DNA from: CAXBCP01 sp038120765
Lineage (GTDB): Bacteria; Pseudomonadota; Alphaproteobacteria; MPNO01; UBA830
Direction: 5' to 3'
Length of the DNA: 64,000 bases
Assembly (NCBI GenBank): GCA_038120765.1
Contig: JAYOMI010000003.1
Span: forward strand, 31,818 to 95,817
Position numbers and translations under genes: made by a program. The notes beneath the pieces are model-generated. The model worked only from the letters and a program-made list of their open reading frames with translations, was not told the DNA's origin and did not search any database. Numbering within the stretch: the stretch's first letter is position 1; the number at the start of each line of letters is the position of its first letter. Below, in pieces: positions 15,199 to 24,361 of this stretch.

Positions 15199-16114
15199 GC
15201 TGTCCGCCGATGATGCCCGCGAGCAGCAGCGAGCCGAACAGCCGGTTGGATTTGAATTTCGCGAGGCAGTCTTTCGCATTGTCGAGATCGGCGTCCGCCA
15301 CCTGCCAGACAAGCTGTGCGAGGCCGGCGGCAAGGCCGATCCAGAAAGGCCAGCCGAGTCCCGCGAAATGGCCGGCGGCGGCGAAGAATCCGGTAGCGAT
15401 GAAGTAAAACCCCATGAGCCACGGTTTCGACGTCAGCAGGCCGAGCGCGCGGGCGGACGATTTTACGCCCGCCGCCGGGTCGTCCGGCCGGTCCTGATAG
15501 GCGTAAATCGTGTCATAGCCGAGGGTCCAGAAGATGCCGCCCGAATACATAAGGAAAGCGGGCAGGGCGAGGCCGCCGGTCACGGCGGCCCAGCCGAGCA
15601 GCGCGCCCCAGTTGAAGGCGAGGCCGAGGACGAATTGCGGCCAGAACGTCACCCGCTTGGCGAGCGGATACAATGCCACCAGCGACAGCGAGGCGATGCC
15701 GGTCCAGATGGCGTGGGCATTGAACGAAAACAGGATGGCGGCGCTGACGGCTAGCTGGAAGACGAACCAGACAAACGCCTGGCGGACCGTCACCTCGCCC
15801 GCCGGCAGCGGCCGGTCGCGCGTGCGGGCAACCTGGGCGTCGAAATCCCGGTCGAGAATGTCGTTCCAGGTGCAGCCGCCGCCGCGCATCAGCATCGCAC
15901 CGATGCCGAACAGGACGAACAGATACCAGGTGGATGTCAGGGGCACGATGTCGCCCGAGGCGAGCGCGATCGCCCACCAGCACGGGAACAGCAGCAGCCA
16001 CGTGCCGATCGGCCGGTCGAACCTCGACAACCGGATATAGGGCCGCACCCGGCCGGGCGTCAGCCGGTCGACCCAGCCGCCGCGCGGAATATCGCTGGGA
16101 GACATATCGTTCAT
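15191..16114 (-). CDS. ubiA: 4-hydroxybenzoate polyprenyltransferase UbiA
   Basis: An inner-membrane enzyme that attaches the polyprenyl tail to 4-hydroxybenzoate in ubiquinone synthesis. The 307 residues show about eight to nine hydrophobic helices. The two Asp-rich Mg-diphosphate sites are NDILDRDFDAQVARTRDRPLP (first half) and DTIYAYQDRPDD (second half). RLSRFDRPIGTWLLLFP near the N terminus is typical. Start is the ATG at 16114; a second ATG nine bases on is possible. Ubiquinone made here supplies the respiratory chain upstream of the oxidase in this window. It is divergent from rsmE over a 133-nt region that must hold both promoters. Confidence 0.96.
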   Translation of the reverse strand: MNDMSPSDIPRGGWVDRLTPGRVRPYIRLSRFDRPIGTWLLLFPCWWAIALASGDIVPLTSTWYLFVLFGIGAMLMRGGGCTWNDILDRDFDAQVARTRDRPLPAGEVTVRQAFVWFVFQLAVSAAILFSFNAHAIWTGIASLSLVALYPLAKRVTFWPQFVLGLAFNWGALLGWAAVTGGLALPAFLMYSGGIFWTLGYDTIYAYQDRPDDPAAGVKSSARALGLLTSKPWLMGFYFIATGFFAAAGHFAGLGWPFWIGLAAGLAQLVWQVADADLDNAKDCLAKFKSNRLFGSLLLAGIIGGQLV

Positions 16115-16247
16115 GCCGTGGGTATAGCACACCGACCGGGTGCAGATGGAGACGGCAAAAGATCCCTTTTCGCACCGGTTTCGCGCCGGCCAACAAATCG
16201 TCCGCCCCCCTATTCGCAGCCGATCCATTTGTGCCAATATCCGTCCC

Positions 16248-17027
16248 ATGAATGAGCACCAGAACGACAATCCGCGCAGCGCGACCAATGACAACCGGAC
16301 CCGGCTTCGACTGTTCGTCGAATACGACCTGGAAGACGGCCACGCGGTGCCCGCGAACCCGGATCAGCACAATTACCTGCGCAAGGTCATGCGCCGGAAG
16401 GACGGCGACATGGTTGCGCTGTTCAACGGCCGTGACGGCGAATGGCTGGCGCGTATCGTTTACGAATCGAAATCGCGCTGCGCGCTGATCGTCGAACAGC
16501 ACCTGCGGAAACAACGGGTTCCGCCCGACGTATGGTCTGTTTTCGCGCCGGTAAAGGCGACCCCGATGAACAACATCGCGCGGATGTCGACCGAGCTTGG
16601 CGTCGGGCGCATATGTCCTGTGCTGACCGAGCATACGGATGTCGCCCGGGTGAACACGGCGCGCCTGCGGGCGAACGCCGTCGAAGCCGCCGAACAGTCC
16701 ACCCGGCTGAACGTGCCGATCGTAGATGAGCCGAGAAATCTGGCGCAATTGCTGCACCATTGGGACCCCGCGCGGCGCATCATCCTGTGCGCCGAAGCGG
16801 GCCGGGCCGAGCCGGTACCGGCGGCGTTGTCGCGGGTAAGGCCCGGCGGCGCGTGGGCGGTCATGACCGGCCCCGAAGGCGGGTTCAGTCAATCTGAACT
16901 TGACGGATTCGTGAAACTGCCTTTTGTTACGCCGGTCCGCCTCGGGCCGCGCATTCTGAGGGCAGACACGGCGGTGGCGGCGGTGCTCGTGTGCTGGCAA
17001 AACCATCTGGGCGACTGGTCTGACTGA
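16248..17027 (+). CDS. rsmE: 16S rRNA (uracil-1498-N3)-methyltransferase RsmE
   Basis: Methylates N3 of U1498 in 16S rRNA with SAM. 259 residues: N-terminal PUA-like domain (LRLFVEYDLEDGHAVPANPDQHNYLRKVMR region) and C-terminal SPOUT domain with the knot motifs MTGPEGGFSQSELDGF and VRLGPRILRADTAVAAVL. These are diagnostic of RsmE. The start is the ATG at 16248; an upstream in-frame ATG at 16140 would add unconserved sequence. gshA follows after 38 nt on the same strand, an order common in alphaproteobacteria. Confidence 0.96.
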   Translation: MNEHQNDNPRSATNDNRTRLRLFVEYDLEDGHAVPANPDQHNYLRKVMRRKDGDMVALFNGRDGEWLARIVYESKSRCALIVEQHLRKQRVPPDVWSVFAPVKATPMNNIARMSTELGVGRICPVLTEHTDVARVNTARLRANAVEAAEQSTRLNVPIVDEPRNLAQLLHHWDPARRIILCAEAGRAEPVPAALSRVRPGGAWAVMTGPEGGFSQSELDGFVKLPFVTPVRLGPRILRADTAVAAVLVCWQNHLGDWSD

Positions 17028-17065
17028 TCCTGTCAGGAACACAACGAAAGAACGGATGACTGGGG

Positions 17066-18430
17066 ATGGCTGCACCACCGGCAGGTAAATCGGACCCGAT
17101 AACCGATTTCCGGCAACTCGCCGAGCACCTTGAACAGGGATGCAAGCCCGTCGAAGACTGGCGGATCGGGACCGAACACGAAAAATTCGTCTTCAAGCTG
17201 GATACCCTTGAACCCGTTCCCTATGAGGGGCCGTGGGGCATCGGCAAATTCCTCGAAGGGCTTCAGCGGTTCGGCTGGCAGCCGGTCATGGAAAACGGCA
17301 ATGCCATCGCGCTGACGAAGGGCGACTGCAATATATCGCTGGAACCCGGCGGGCAGCTCGAGCTGTCCGGCGCGCCGCTCGAAAATATCCACCAGACCTG
17401 CGACGAGGTGCATACCCATCTGACGCAGGTCAAAGAGGTGGCCGGCGAGCTCGGTGTCGGGCTCATTGGCACCGGTTTTATTCCGAAATGGAAGCGCGAC
17501 GAAATTCCGTGGATGCCCAAGGGGCGCTACAAGATCATGCGCAACTACATGCCCAAGAAGGGCGGTCTCGGTCTCGACATGATGCTCCGGTCCTGCACGG
17601 TGCAGGTCAATCTCGATTTCGGCTCCGAAGCCGACATGGTCGAAAAATTCCGCGTCTCCATGGCGCTGCAGCCGGTGGCGACGGCGCTGTTCGCGAACTC
17701 TCCCTTTACCGAGGGCAAACCGAATGGCTGGCAGTCGTTCCGCAGCCACATCTGGGAAGATACCGACCCCGACCGGTCCGGCGTGCTGCCGTTCGTGTTC
17801 GACGGGGATATGGGGTTCCAGCGTTACGTAGATTACGCGCTGGATGTGCCGATGTATTTCGTCTACCGCGACAGCCAGTATATCGATGTGTCGGGTCAGT
17901 CGTTCCGTGATTTCCTGAAAGGCGAACTCCCCGGCCTGCCGGGCGAGATCGCGACGATGAGCGACTGGGCGGATCATCTCACCACGATCTTCCCCGAAGT
18001 GCGGCTCAAGAAGTATCTGGAGATGCGCGGCGCCGACAGCGGCCCGTGGCGGCGTCTGTGTGCCTTGTCCGCCTTCTGGACCGGATTGCTCTACGACGCG
18101 GACAGCCAGAGCGCTGCATGGGACCTCGTGAAAAACTGGACGATCGAGGACCATCACTACCTGCGTCAGGCCGCGCCGAAGACCGCGATGGCGACGGACT
18201 TTCAGGGACGCACGATGTCGGACCTCGCGAAACAGGTGCTGGCGATCTCCGAGGCCGGGCTCAAACGCCGGGGTATCCCGGACAGCAGCGGCGACGATGA
18301 GAGCAGTTTTCTCGCGACGCTGCATGAAATCGCGGATCGCGGATATTCCCCGGCGGAGAAACAGCTCCGGAAATACGAGAACGAGTGGAATAAGAGCGTC
18401 GACCCCTTATATGTGGAATATGCGTATTGA
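17066..18430 (+). CDS. gshA: Glutamate-cysteine ligase GshA (plant/alphaproteobacterial type)
   Basis: Makes gamma-glutamylcysteine from glutamate, cysteine and ATP, the first step of glutathione synthesis. The 454-residue length and sequence fit the plant/alphaproteobacterial family: IGTEHEKFVF near residue 36, LEPGGQLELSGAPLENIHQT, TGFIPKWKRDEIPWMPKGRY, and the MLRSCTVQVNLDF and LFANSPF segments lining the active site. A TCDE motif precedes HTHL. Start is the ATG at 17066 after TGGGG. The next gene (EF-hand protein) begins inside its last codons. It pairs with the Prx5 peroxiredoxin at 35.4 kb as part of thiol defence. Confidence 0.96.
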   Translation: MAAPPAGKSDPITDFRQLAEHLEQGCKPVEDWRIGTEHEKFVFKLDTLEPVPYEGPWGIGKFLEGLQRFGWQPVMENGNAIALTKGDCNISLEPGGQLELSGAPLENIHQTCDEVHTHLTQVKEVAGELGVGLIGTGFIPKWKRDEIPWMPKGRYKIMRNYMPKKGGLGLDMMLRSCTVQVNLDFGSEADMVEKFRVSMALQPVATALFANSPFTEGKPNGWQSFRSHIWEDTDPDRSGVLPFVFDGDMGFQRYVDYALDVPMYFVYRDSQYIDVSGQSFRDFLKGELPGLPGEIATMSDWADHLTTIFPEVRLKKYLEMRGADSGPWRRLCALSAFWTGLLYDADSQSAAWDLVKNWTIEDHHYLRQAAPKTAMATDFQGRTMSDLAKQVLAISEAGLKRRGIPDSSGDDESSFLATLHEIADRGYSPAEKQLRKYENEWNKSVDPLYVEYAY

Positions 18431-18902
18431 TTTCACGTCCCTGGCGACCGGCGCCATTATTTTCGGCGCATCGGCGACGTTTGCGGTCGCGCAGCAGCAG
18501 CCGACGCCGTTTCCCTGGGAAAAAAACGAGGACAGGTTTTTCGGGCGGACGGCGCCGAAGATCGTCAATCCGATCGACAAGCGCATTGAAGACGGGCTGA
18601 AGTCGATGGGCCTGCCGGGCCAGCCGAAGCTCGATACCACGCAGGATGCGCAGCCGCTTGCCGAACCGCCGGGTCTGTCGCAAACGATCATGCCGAGAAT
18701 GGACACGAACCGCGACGGCGAGGTAAGCCGCCAGGAATACATGCTGTCGCGCCAGCGGCCCGGCGTGGCGGGCAGCCAGGGCACGGCAAGCCATGTCCGC
18801 CGATATGAGCGGCTGGATTCACGGTTCCGCGCCGCCGACCGGAACGGGGACGGCAAACTGTCCGGCCCCGAAATCGATGCGATGAAGGGCCGGCGTTTCT
18901 AG
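18420..18902 (+). CDS. Secreted EF-hand calcium-binding protein
   Basis: A 160-residue exported protein. An N-terminal signal peptide (about residues 1-24, ending FAVAQQ) is followed by a Pro-rich stretch and two canonical EF-hand loops: DTNRDGEVSRQE (95-106) and DRNGDGKLSGPE (140-151). Both have the 1-3-5-12 acidic ligands, so calcium binding is expected. The function is unknown. The start may be 18411 (MWNMRID) or 18420 (MRIDFTS); the latter gives the cleaner signal peptide. It overlaps gshA by 11 nt, so it depends on that transcript. It converges on tldD, 17 nt away, with no clear terminator between. Confidence 0.85.
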   Translation: MRIDFTSLATGAIIFGASATFAVAQQQPTPFPWEKNEDRFFGRTAPKIVNPIDKRIEDGLKSMGLPGQPKLDTTQDAQPLAEPPGLSQTIMPRMDTNRDGEVSRQEYMLSRQRPGVAGSQGTASHVRRYERLDSRFRAADRNGDGKLSGPEIDAMKGRRF

Positions 18903-18919
18903 GCACCAGCGCCCCCGGC

Positions 18920-20353
18920 TTACGCCGCTGTACCGCCGACCGTCAGGTTCTCGATCATCAGTGTCGGCTGGCCGACGCCGACCGGAACGCCCTGTCCGTC
19001 CTTGCCGCATGTCCCGACGCCCGGATCCAGTTTCATGTCGTTGCCGATCATCCTGACCCGGGTCAGCACGTCCGGCCCGTTGCCGATCAGGGTCGCCCCC
19101 TTGACCGGCGCGCCGATCTTGCCGTCCTCGATCAGATAGGCTTCCGAGGCGGAGAACACGAACTTGCCCGACGTGATATCGACCTGGCCGCCGCCGAAAT
19201 TGACCGCATAGAGGCCCTTTTTCACCAATTTCAGGATCTCTTCCGGGTCCTTGTCACCCGAATGCATGTAGGTATTCGTCATCCGGGGCATCGGCGCGTG
19301 GGCGAAGCTTTCGCGCCGGCCATTGCCGGTGGGCGCCATGCCCATCAGCCGGGCATTCAGGCGATCCTGCATGTAGCCGGTCAGAATGCCGTCCTCGATC
19401 AGCACCGTACTCGACGACGGGGTGCCTTCGTCGTCGATGGCGAGCGATCCGCGGCGGTCGTTCAGTGTGCCGTCATCGACGACGGTGACGCCGGGCGCCG
19501 CGACGCGTTCGCCCATCAAACCCGAGAAAGCGCTGGTTTTCTTGCGATTGAAATCGCCCTCAAGCCCATGGCCGATGGCTTCGTGCAGCAGAATGCCGGG
19601 CCAGCCGGGGCCGAGCACGACGTCCATTTCCCCTGCCGGGGCAGAGACCGAGTCGAGATTCACCAGCGCCTGGCGATAGGCCTCGTCGATCTGCGCCTGC
19701 CATGCGTCGGGCTCTATATAGGAAGCGTAGCCGGTGCGGCCGCCGGTACCGTGGCTGCCCGCTTCCATGCGGTCGCCGTCGGCGCAGACGACCGACACAT
19801 TGACCCGGACCAGCGGGCGGATGTCGCCCCGGCGGTCGCCGTCGGCGCGGATGATCTGTACCGCCTGCCATTCACCGGTGATCGATGCGGAGAACTGTAC
19901 GACCCGCGGGTCGAGCGCGCGGGCATAGGCGTTCATGTCTTCCAGAAGTTTGACCTTCTGCGCGAACTCGAATTCGCCGAGGGGATTGGTATCCGTGTAC
20001 AGCGTGGCATTGGTCCGCTGCGGCGAGATGTCGATCGTGCCGTCATGTCCGGCGCGCACCGCGCTGACGGTTTCCGCGGCGCGCTTTATCGCGGCTTCCG
20101 AAAGCTCGGACGCATGGGCATATCCGGTCGCTTCGCCGGAGACGCTTCTAAGACCGAAGCCCTGCGTTGTGTCGAAAGAGGCGCTTTTCAGTCGTCCGTC
20201 GTCGAAACCGAGTCCTTCCGACTGGCAATATTCGAGGAACAGCTCGCCGTCATCCGCGCCATCAAGGGCGGCGGCGACCTCCGATTCGATTCGGGCTCGG
20301 TCCATCCCCGTGCGGTCGAAGAACAATTCGTCTGTGCTGCTGGTATCGGTCAT
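18920..20353 (-). CDS. tldD: Metalloprotease TldD
   Basis: The TldD subunit of the TldD/TldE zinc protease, which degrades unfolded peptides and matures some modified peptides. 477 residues with the catalytic HEAIGHGLEGDF (H-E-x-x-x-H), the conserved FGLRSVSGEATGYAH region, RMTNTYM and the C-terminal GQGVPVGVGQPTLMIENLTVGG, all typical of TldD. Start is the ATG at 20353; an upstream in-frame start at 20383 is possible. No tldE (pmbA) is in the window, which is normal because the two are often unlinked. A GGGTCTT/AAGACCC inverted repeat lies 35-69 nt upstream. Confidence 0.96.
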   Translation of the reverse strand: MTDTSSTDELFFDRTGMDRARIESEVAAALDGADDGELFLEYCQSEGLGFDDGRLKSASFDTTQGFGLRSVSGEATGYAHASELSEAAIKRAAETVSAVRAGHDGTIDISPQRTNATLYTDTNPLGEFEFAQKVKLLEDMNAYARALDPRVVQFSASITGEWQAVQIIRADGDRRGDIRPLVRVNVSVVCADGDRMEAGSHGTGGRTGYASYIEPDAWQAQIDEAYRQALVNLDSVSAPAGEMDVVLGPGWPGILLHEAIGHGLEGDFNRKKTSAFSGLMGERVAAPGVTVVDDGTLNDRRGSLAIDDEGTPSSSTVLIEDGILTGYMQDRLNARLMGMAPTGNGRRESFAHAPMPRMTNTYMHSGDKDPEEILKLVKKGLYAVNFGGGQVDITSGKFVFSASEAYLIEDGKIGAPVKGATLIGNGPDVLTRVRMIGNDMKLDPGVGTCGKDGQGVPVGVGQPTLMIENLTVGGTAA

Positions 20354-20769
20354 ATCGGGCTTTCGGTGCGGTTGAACCGTCAATATGGGGTCTTACGCCC
20401 GTTGCGTCACCCCCCAAGACCCGATCGACGGATTCGGCGCCAAACCGCCGGATTTCAGGCAAATTCTGCGACATTAGGTCGCGAGAACCGCCGGCTGCCC
20501 GGTTTTGGTCAGTTCGGGGTCCCAAAATCGCCGGTTTTCCGCCGCTGGCGCTCTGGGGCCTGAACGGGAGAGAGCGGCCATGCGAAAATGCGACCATCTT
20601 GTTAAACCCTTGTGCGATAGGGTAGTTAACGCCCGTCGGATGGGGCTCTGATTACCTCTCACAAGGTGAAGCCGCATACGACTCTGTCGTGTGCGTTAAC
20701 CATGTGTTATCACTGTACAGGCAGATCAGAGACTTGCACGACCGCCGAACTCATCAGAACGGATCTTAT
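20354..20769. other. 416-nt intergenic region between divergent tldD and the cox operon
   Basis: No gene is supported here. It must hold the promoters of both leftward tldD and the rightward cytochrome oxidase operon. Visible features are a 7-bp inverted repeat (GGGTCTT at 20388-20394, AAGACCC at 20416-20422), two near copies of a GCCGGTTTT stretch near 20500-20540, and TTAA sequences around 20595-20700. I could not fix a convincing -35/-10 pair or a known regulator site. Confidence 0.6.
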
Positions 20770-21615
20770 ATGATGCCGATTTCAGCTAGAATTTTCCGCT
20801 TCCTCCTGATGCTTGGAACGCTGGCTCTGCCGGGCGCCGCGCTCGCAGCGCAGCCGCATCCATGGCAGACCAATTTCCAGGAAGCCGCCACGCCCCTGAT
20901 GGAGCAGATCACGAGCTTTCATAACCTGCTGCTCGTCATCATCACCGTCATCACCATTTTTGTCTTGTTCCTGCTGATCTGGGTGGTCCTCAAGTTCAAC
21001 GCGCGAGCGAACCCGAACCCGAGCAAAACCACGCACAACACAGCGATCGAAGTCCTTTGGACCGTCATCCCTGTTGTCATATTGGTGGTGATTGCGGTGC
21101 CGTCTTTCAAGCTCCTTTATTATTCCGACACCATTCCCGAAGCGGACATGACCATCAAGGCGACCGGCCATCAGTGGTACTGGTCCTATGAATATTCCGA
21201 TCATGGCAAGTTCACGTTCGATGCGAACATGGTGGCCGACGAAGACCTGAAACCGGGCCAGCCCCGTCTGCTCGAAACAGACAACCGGATTGTGGTGCCC
21301 GTTGATTCTGTCATTCGCGTCCAGGTAACGGCGGGCGACGTGCTGCATTCCTGGGCGATGCCGTCATTTGGCGTAAAAATCGACGCGATCCCCGGTCGTC
21401 TGAATGAAACCTGGTTCGGGCCGGTCAAGCGGGAAGGCGTTTATTACGGGCAGTGCTCGGAACTGTGCGGGACGCGTCACGGCTTCATGCCCATCGCGGT
21501 CGAAGTCGTCTCGAAAGAGAAATTCGATGCCTGGGTTGAAAAGGCGAAGAAAGAATTCGCCGCCAATGACGACGGGCCGGCGATCCGCATGCTTGCTCAG
21601 AACGAAACGAAATAG
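20770..21615 (+). CDS. coxB: Cytochrome c oxidase subunit II
   Basis: The CuA-bearing subunit of the aa3-type oxidase that receives electrons from cytochrome c. Of 281 residues, 1-27 look like a signal peptide (ending ALAAQ). Two transmembrane helices follow (about 52-76 and 95-116). The cupredoxin domain contains GHQWYWSYEY (133-142) and the complete CuA ligand set: His193, Cys229, Glu231, Cys233, His237 and Met240. The start is the ATG at 20770. It is the first gene of the cox operon, with ctaD starting 17 nt later after an AGGGAG ribosome site. Confidence 0.97.
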   Translation: MMPISARIFRFLLMLGTLALPGAALAAQPHPWQTNFQEAATPLMEQITSFHNLLLVIITVITIFVLFLLIWVVLKFNARANPNPSKTTHNTAIEVLWTVIPVVILVVIAVPSFKLLYYSDTIPEADMTIKATGHQWYWSYEYSDHGKFTFDANMVADEDLKPGQPRLLETDNRIVVPVDSVIRVQVTAGDVLHSWAMPSFGVKIDAIPGRLNETWFGPVKREGVYYGQCSELCGTRHGFMPIAVEVVSKEKFDAWVEKAKKEFAANDDGPAIRMLAQNETK

Positions 21616-21632
21616 GGTCGAGGGAGATCACC

Positions 21633-23255
21633 ATGGCTGACGCACACGCAACCCACGATCATCACGACCACCATCCCACGGGCTGGCGGCGTTACGTATA
21701 TTCCACCAACCATAAAGACATCGGCACGATGTACCTCATCTTCGCAATCGTTGCGGGGGTGATTGGCGGCGCGATGTCCGTGATCTTCCGGATCGAACTC
21801 GCTTCCCCCGGCGACGGGCTTCTCGGCGGCGACCACAATATGTACAACGTGCTTGTGACCGCTCACGGCCTTATCATGATCTTCTTCATGGTGATGCCGG
21901 CCATGATCGGCGGTTTCGGCAACTGGATTGTCCCGCTGATGATCGGAGCGCCCGACATGGCGTTCCCGCGGATGAACAATATCAGCTTCTGGCTCCTTGT
22001 CCCGGCATTCCTGCTGCTGCTTGCCTCGCCGTTTGTCGGCGGCGCGCCCGGCGGCACCGGCGTCGGCGGCGGCTGGACGATCTATCCGCCGCTGTCATCG
22101 AAGACCGGTCAGCCCGGACCCGCGATGGACCTTGCCATCCTGGCGCTTCATCTCGCCGGTGCATCCTCCATTCTCGGTGCTGCCAACTTCATCACGACCA
22201 TCTTCAACATGCGCGCGCCGGGGATGACCCTGCACAAGATGCCGCTGTTCGTCTGGTCGATCCTGGTTACCGCCTTCCTGCTTCTGCTGTCGCTGCCGGT
22301 GCTTGCGGGCGCCATCACGATGCTGCTGACGGACCGGAACTTCGGCACCGCGTTCTTCGAAGCGTCCCAGGGCGGCGATCCGGTCCTGTTCCAGCACCTG
22401 TTCTGGTTCTTCGGACATCCTGAAGTGTACATCCTGATCCTGCCCGGCTTCGGCATTATCAGCCAGATCGTATCCACGTTCTCGCGCAAGCCCGTGTTCG
22501 GCTATCTGGGCATGGCCTATGCCATGGTCTCGATCGGCGTCGTCGGCTTTATCGTGTGGGCGCATCACATGTTCACGGTGGGGATGAGCGTCGATACCAA
22601 GGCGTATTTCACGGCAGCGACCATGGTCATCGCCGTGCCAACGGGTATCAAGATCTTCAGCTGGATTGCCACGATGTGGGGCGGATCGCTCCGTTTCACC
22701 ACGCCGATGATCTGGTCGATCGGGTTCATCTTCCTGTTCACGGTCGGCGGCGTCACGGGCGTCGTGCTGGCGAATGCGGGCGTCGATCACTCGATGCACG
22801 ACACCTACTACGTGGTTGCGCATTTCCACTATGTGCTGTCGCTCGGCGCCGTGTTCGCGATCTTTGCGGGCTTCTATTACTGGTTCCCCAAGATGAGCGG
22901 ACGGATGCTCAGCGAGTTCTGGGGCAAGGTTCATTTCTGGGTGACCTTCGTCGGCGTCAATGTCACGTTCTTCCCGATGCATTTCGTCGGCCTGGCGGGC
23001 ATGCCGCGCCGTATTCCGGATTATCCGGATGCCTATGCGGGCTGGAACATGATTGCGAGCTACGGCTCCTATATCAGCGCTTTCGGTGTGCTCATCTTCC
23101 TGTTCGTCGTGTTCAAGGCGTTGCTGTCGGGCGAGAAGGCCGCCGGCAATCCCTGGGGCGAAGGGGCCGATACGCTCGAATGGACCCTGCCGTCTCCGCC
23201 GGACTTCCATTCGTTCGACGAACTGCCCGTAATCAAGGATGAAGGCGCCCACTAG
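21633..23255 (+). CDS. ctaD: Cytochrome c oxidase subunit I (aa3 type)
   Basis: The catalytic haem a / haem a3-CuB subunit, 540 residues, twelve transmembrane helices. CuB and haem ligands are intact: His262 with the cross-linked Tyr in HPEVY, His311-His312, and His397/His399 in HFHYVLS. NHKDIGTMY at the start and the APDMAFPRMNNISFW stretch are typical of subunit I. The HPEVY/YILILPGFG pattern and presence of subunits II and III mark an A-type proton-pumping oxidase. A 12-bp tandem duplication covers its last codons and stop (23244-23267). The N terminus has a His-rich stretch (HDHHDHHP) before the first helix. Confidence 0.98.
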   Translation: MADAHATHDHHDHHPTGWRRYVYSTNHKDIGTMYLIFAIVAGVIGGAMSVIFRIELASPGDGLLGGDHNMYNVLVTAHGLIMIFFMVMPAMIGGFGNWIVPLMIGAPDMAFPRMNNISFWLLVPAFLLLLASPFVGGAPGGTGVGGGWTIYPPLSSKTGQPGPAMDLAILALHLAGASSILGAANFITTIFNMRAPGMTLHKMPLFVWSILVTAFLLLLSLPVLAGAITMLLTDRNFGTAFFEASQGGDPVLFQHLFWFFGHPEVYILILPGFGIISQIVSTFSRKPVFGYLGMAYAMVSIGVVGFIVWAHHMFTVGMSVDTKAYFTAATMVIAVPTGIKIFSWIATMWGGSLRFTTPMIWSIGFIFLFTVGGVTGVVLANAGVDHSMHDTYYVVAHFHYVLSLGAVFAIFAGFYYWFPKMSGRMLSEFWGKVHFWVTFVGVNVTFFPMHFVGLAGMPRRIPDYPDAYAGWNMIASYGSYISAFGVLIFLFVVFKALLSGEKAAGNPWGEGADTLEWTLPSPPDFHSFDELPVIKDEGAH

Positions 23256-23267
23256 GGCGCCCATTAG
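23244..23267 (+). repeat. 12-bp tandem duplication across the ctaD stop codon
   Basis: GGCGCCCACTAG (23244-23255) is followed directly by GGCGCCCATTAG (23256-23267), one mismatch. The first copy encodes the last residues and stop of ctaD; the second is untranslated and sits 8 nt before ctaB. Confidence 0.8.
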
Positions 23268-23275
23268 GGGCAGAG

Positions 23276-24220
23276 ATGACTGACCGGCCAATCAACGCGA
23301 CCGGCGGCGCAACCGCCGTATCCCCAGCGCTGCGCGATGCAGCGGTGAAGGATTTCATTGCGCTGTTGAAGCCGCGTGTCATGTCGCTGGTTGTGTTTTC
23401 CGGGTTTGCCGGCCTGATGGTCGCGCCGGGAAGCATTCATCCGGTGATCGCGGCAATCGCGGTGCTGTGCATCGCCGTTGCGACGGGGGCTTCCGGGGCC
23501 ATCAATATGTGGTTCGAACGCGACCTCGATGCGAAAATGCGGCGGACCAAAAGCCGCCCGTTGCCGGCCGGCCGGATGCTGCCCGAAACGGCCCTGGAAT
23601 TCGGTTGCGTCCTCGGGGCGGGATCGGTGATGGTCATGGGGCTCGGCGTGAACTGGGTGGCAGGCGCCCTGCTGGCGCTCGCGATCGGGTTCTACGTCTT
23701 CGTGTATACGATCTGGCTGAAGCCGCGTACCCCGCAGAATATCGTGATCGGCGGCGCCGCCGGTGCGTTCCCGCCGATGATCGGGTGGGCGGCCGTCACC
23801 GGCGATGTCAGCCTCGGCAGTATCGCCCTATTTGCGCTGATATTCATGTGGACACCGCCGCATTTCTGGGCGCTTGCGCTGTATAAATGCGAGGATTACG
23901 AGGCCGCGGGTATTCCCATGCTGCCGGTCGTCGCCGGCGTGCGGGAAACCAAGAAACAAATCCTGCTCTATACCGTATTGCTGCTGCCGGTCTCTCTCAT
24001 CCCGTGGATGATCGGCACGGCTAGCATTGCCTGGGGCGCGTTGGCGGCTGCTCTCGGCATCGCCTTTATCGTTCTCGCCGTACAGGTCTGGAAAGACCCG
24101 TCGACCAGGGCCGCGCGCAAGATGTTCCGGTTTTCGTTATGGTATCTGTTCGCGCTCTTCGGCGCGCTCGTCATCGACAATATCGCGGTCCGACTGCTTG
24201 GGCTGACAACAGGAGCATGA
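23276..24220 (+). CDS. ctaB: Protohaem IX farnesyltransferase (haem O synthase)
   Basis: An inner-membrane prenyltransferase of the UbiA superfamily that makes haem O from haem B, the precursor of haem A for ctaD. 314 residues with several hydrophobic helices. The first Asp-rich site is NMWFERDLDAKMRRTKSRPLP, and the second region contains the family's WTPPHFWALALYKCEDY. Start is the ATG at 23276 after GGGGCAGAG. Its stop overlaps the next small gene (ATGA). It also needs haem A synthase (ctaA), which is not in the window. Confidence 0.96.
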   Translation: MTDRPINATGGATAVSPALRDAAVKDFIALLKPRVMSLVVFSGFAGLMVAPGSIHPVIAAIAVLCIAVATGASGAINMWFERDLDAKMRRTKSRPLPAGRMLPETALEFGCVLGAGSVMVMGLGVNWVAGALLALAIGFYVFVYTIWLKPRTPQNIVIGGAAGAFPPMIGWAAVTGDVSLGSIALFALIFMWTPPHFWALALYKCEDYEAAGIPMLPVVAGVRETKKQILLYTVLLLPVSLIPWMIGTASIAWGALAAALGIAFIVLAVQVWKDPSTRAARKMFRFSLWYLFALFGALVIDNIAVRLLGLTTGA

Positions 24221-24360
24221 CGGACGTGGCAAAGAAACCCGATGACGCCCAGCGCAGACAGCGTAGCCGCAATATTGCGCTGGCCGTGGCGATCTTTGCG
24301 TTGGCAGGCTTGTTCTATGTGTTGTCCATCGTCCGCATGTCCGGCGGGAGCGCAGGCTGA
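24217..24360 (+). CDS. Small single-TM cytochrome oxidase operon protein (CoxF-like)
   Basis: A 47-residue protein: a basic, charged N terminus (about 1-19, AKKPDDAQRRQRSRN), one hydrophobic helix (20-38, IALAVAIFALAGLFYVLSI) and a short tail. Small one-helix proteins in this exact position, between ctaB and ctaG, are common in alphaproteobacterial oxidase operons and are sometimes named CoxF. The ATG overlaps the ctaB stop (ATGA) with an AGGAG site just upstream, and ctaG begins 2 nt after its stop. This strongly supports translation. The role is probably in oxidase assembly; no direct motif proves it. Confidence 0.8.
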   Translation: MTDVAKKPDDAQRRQRSRNIALAVAIFALAGLFYVLSIVRMSGGSAG

Positions 24361-24361
24361 T

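Noticed and set aside
19262..20563. A 433-codon open frame antisense to tldD
   Set aside because: tldD with its H-E-x-x-x-H motif is clear on the other strand; the frame is a GC shadow.
20595..20710. TTAA-containing sequences upstream of coxB, including TTAACCATGTGTTAT, as a CtrA site
   Set aside because: Only one half matches well (TTAA-N7-TTAT is imperfect), and a similar half-site near 5162 looks accidental.
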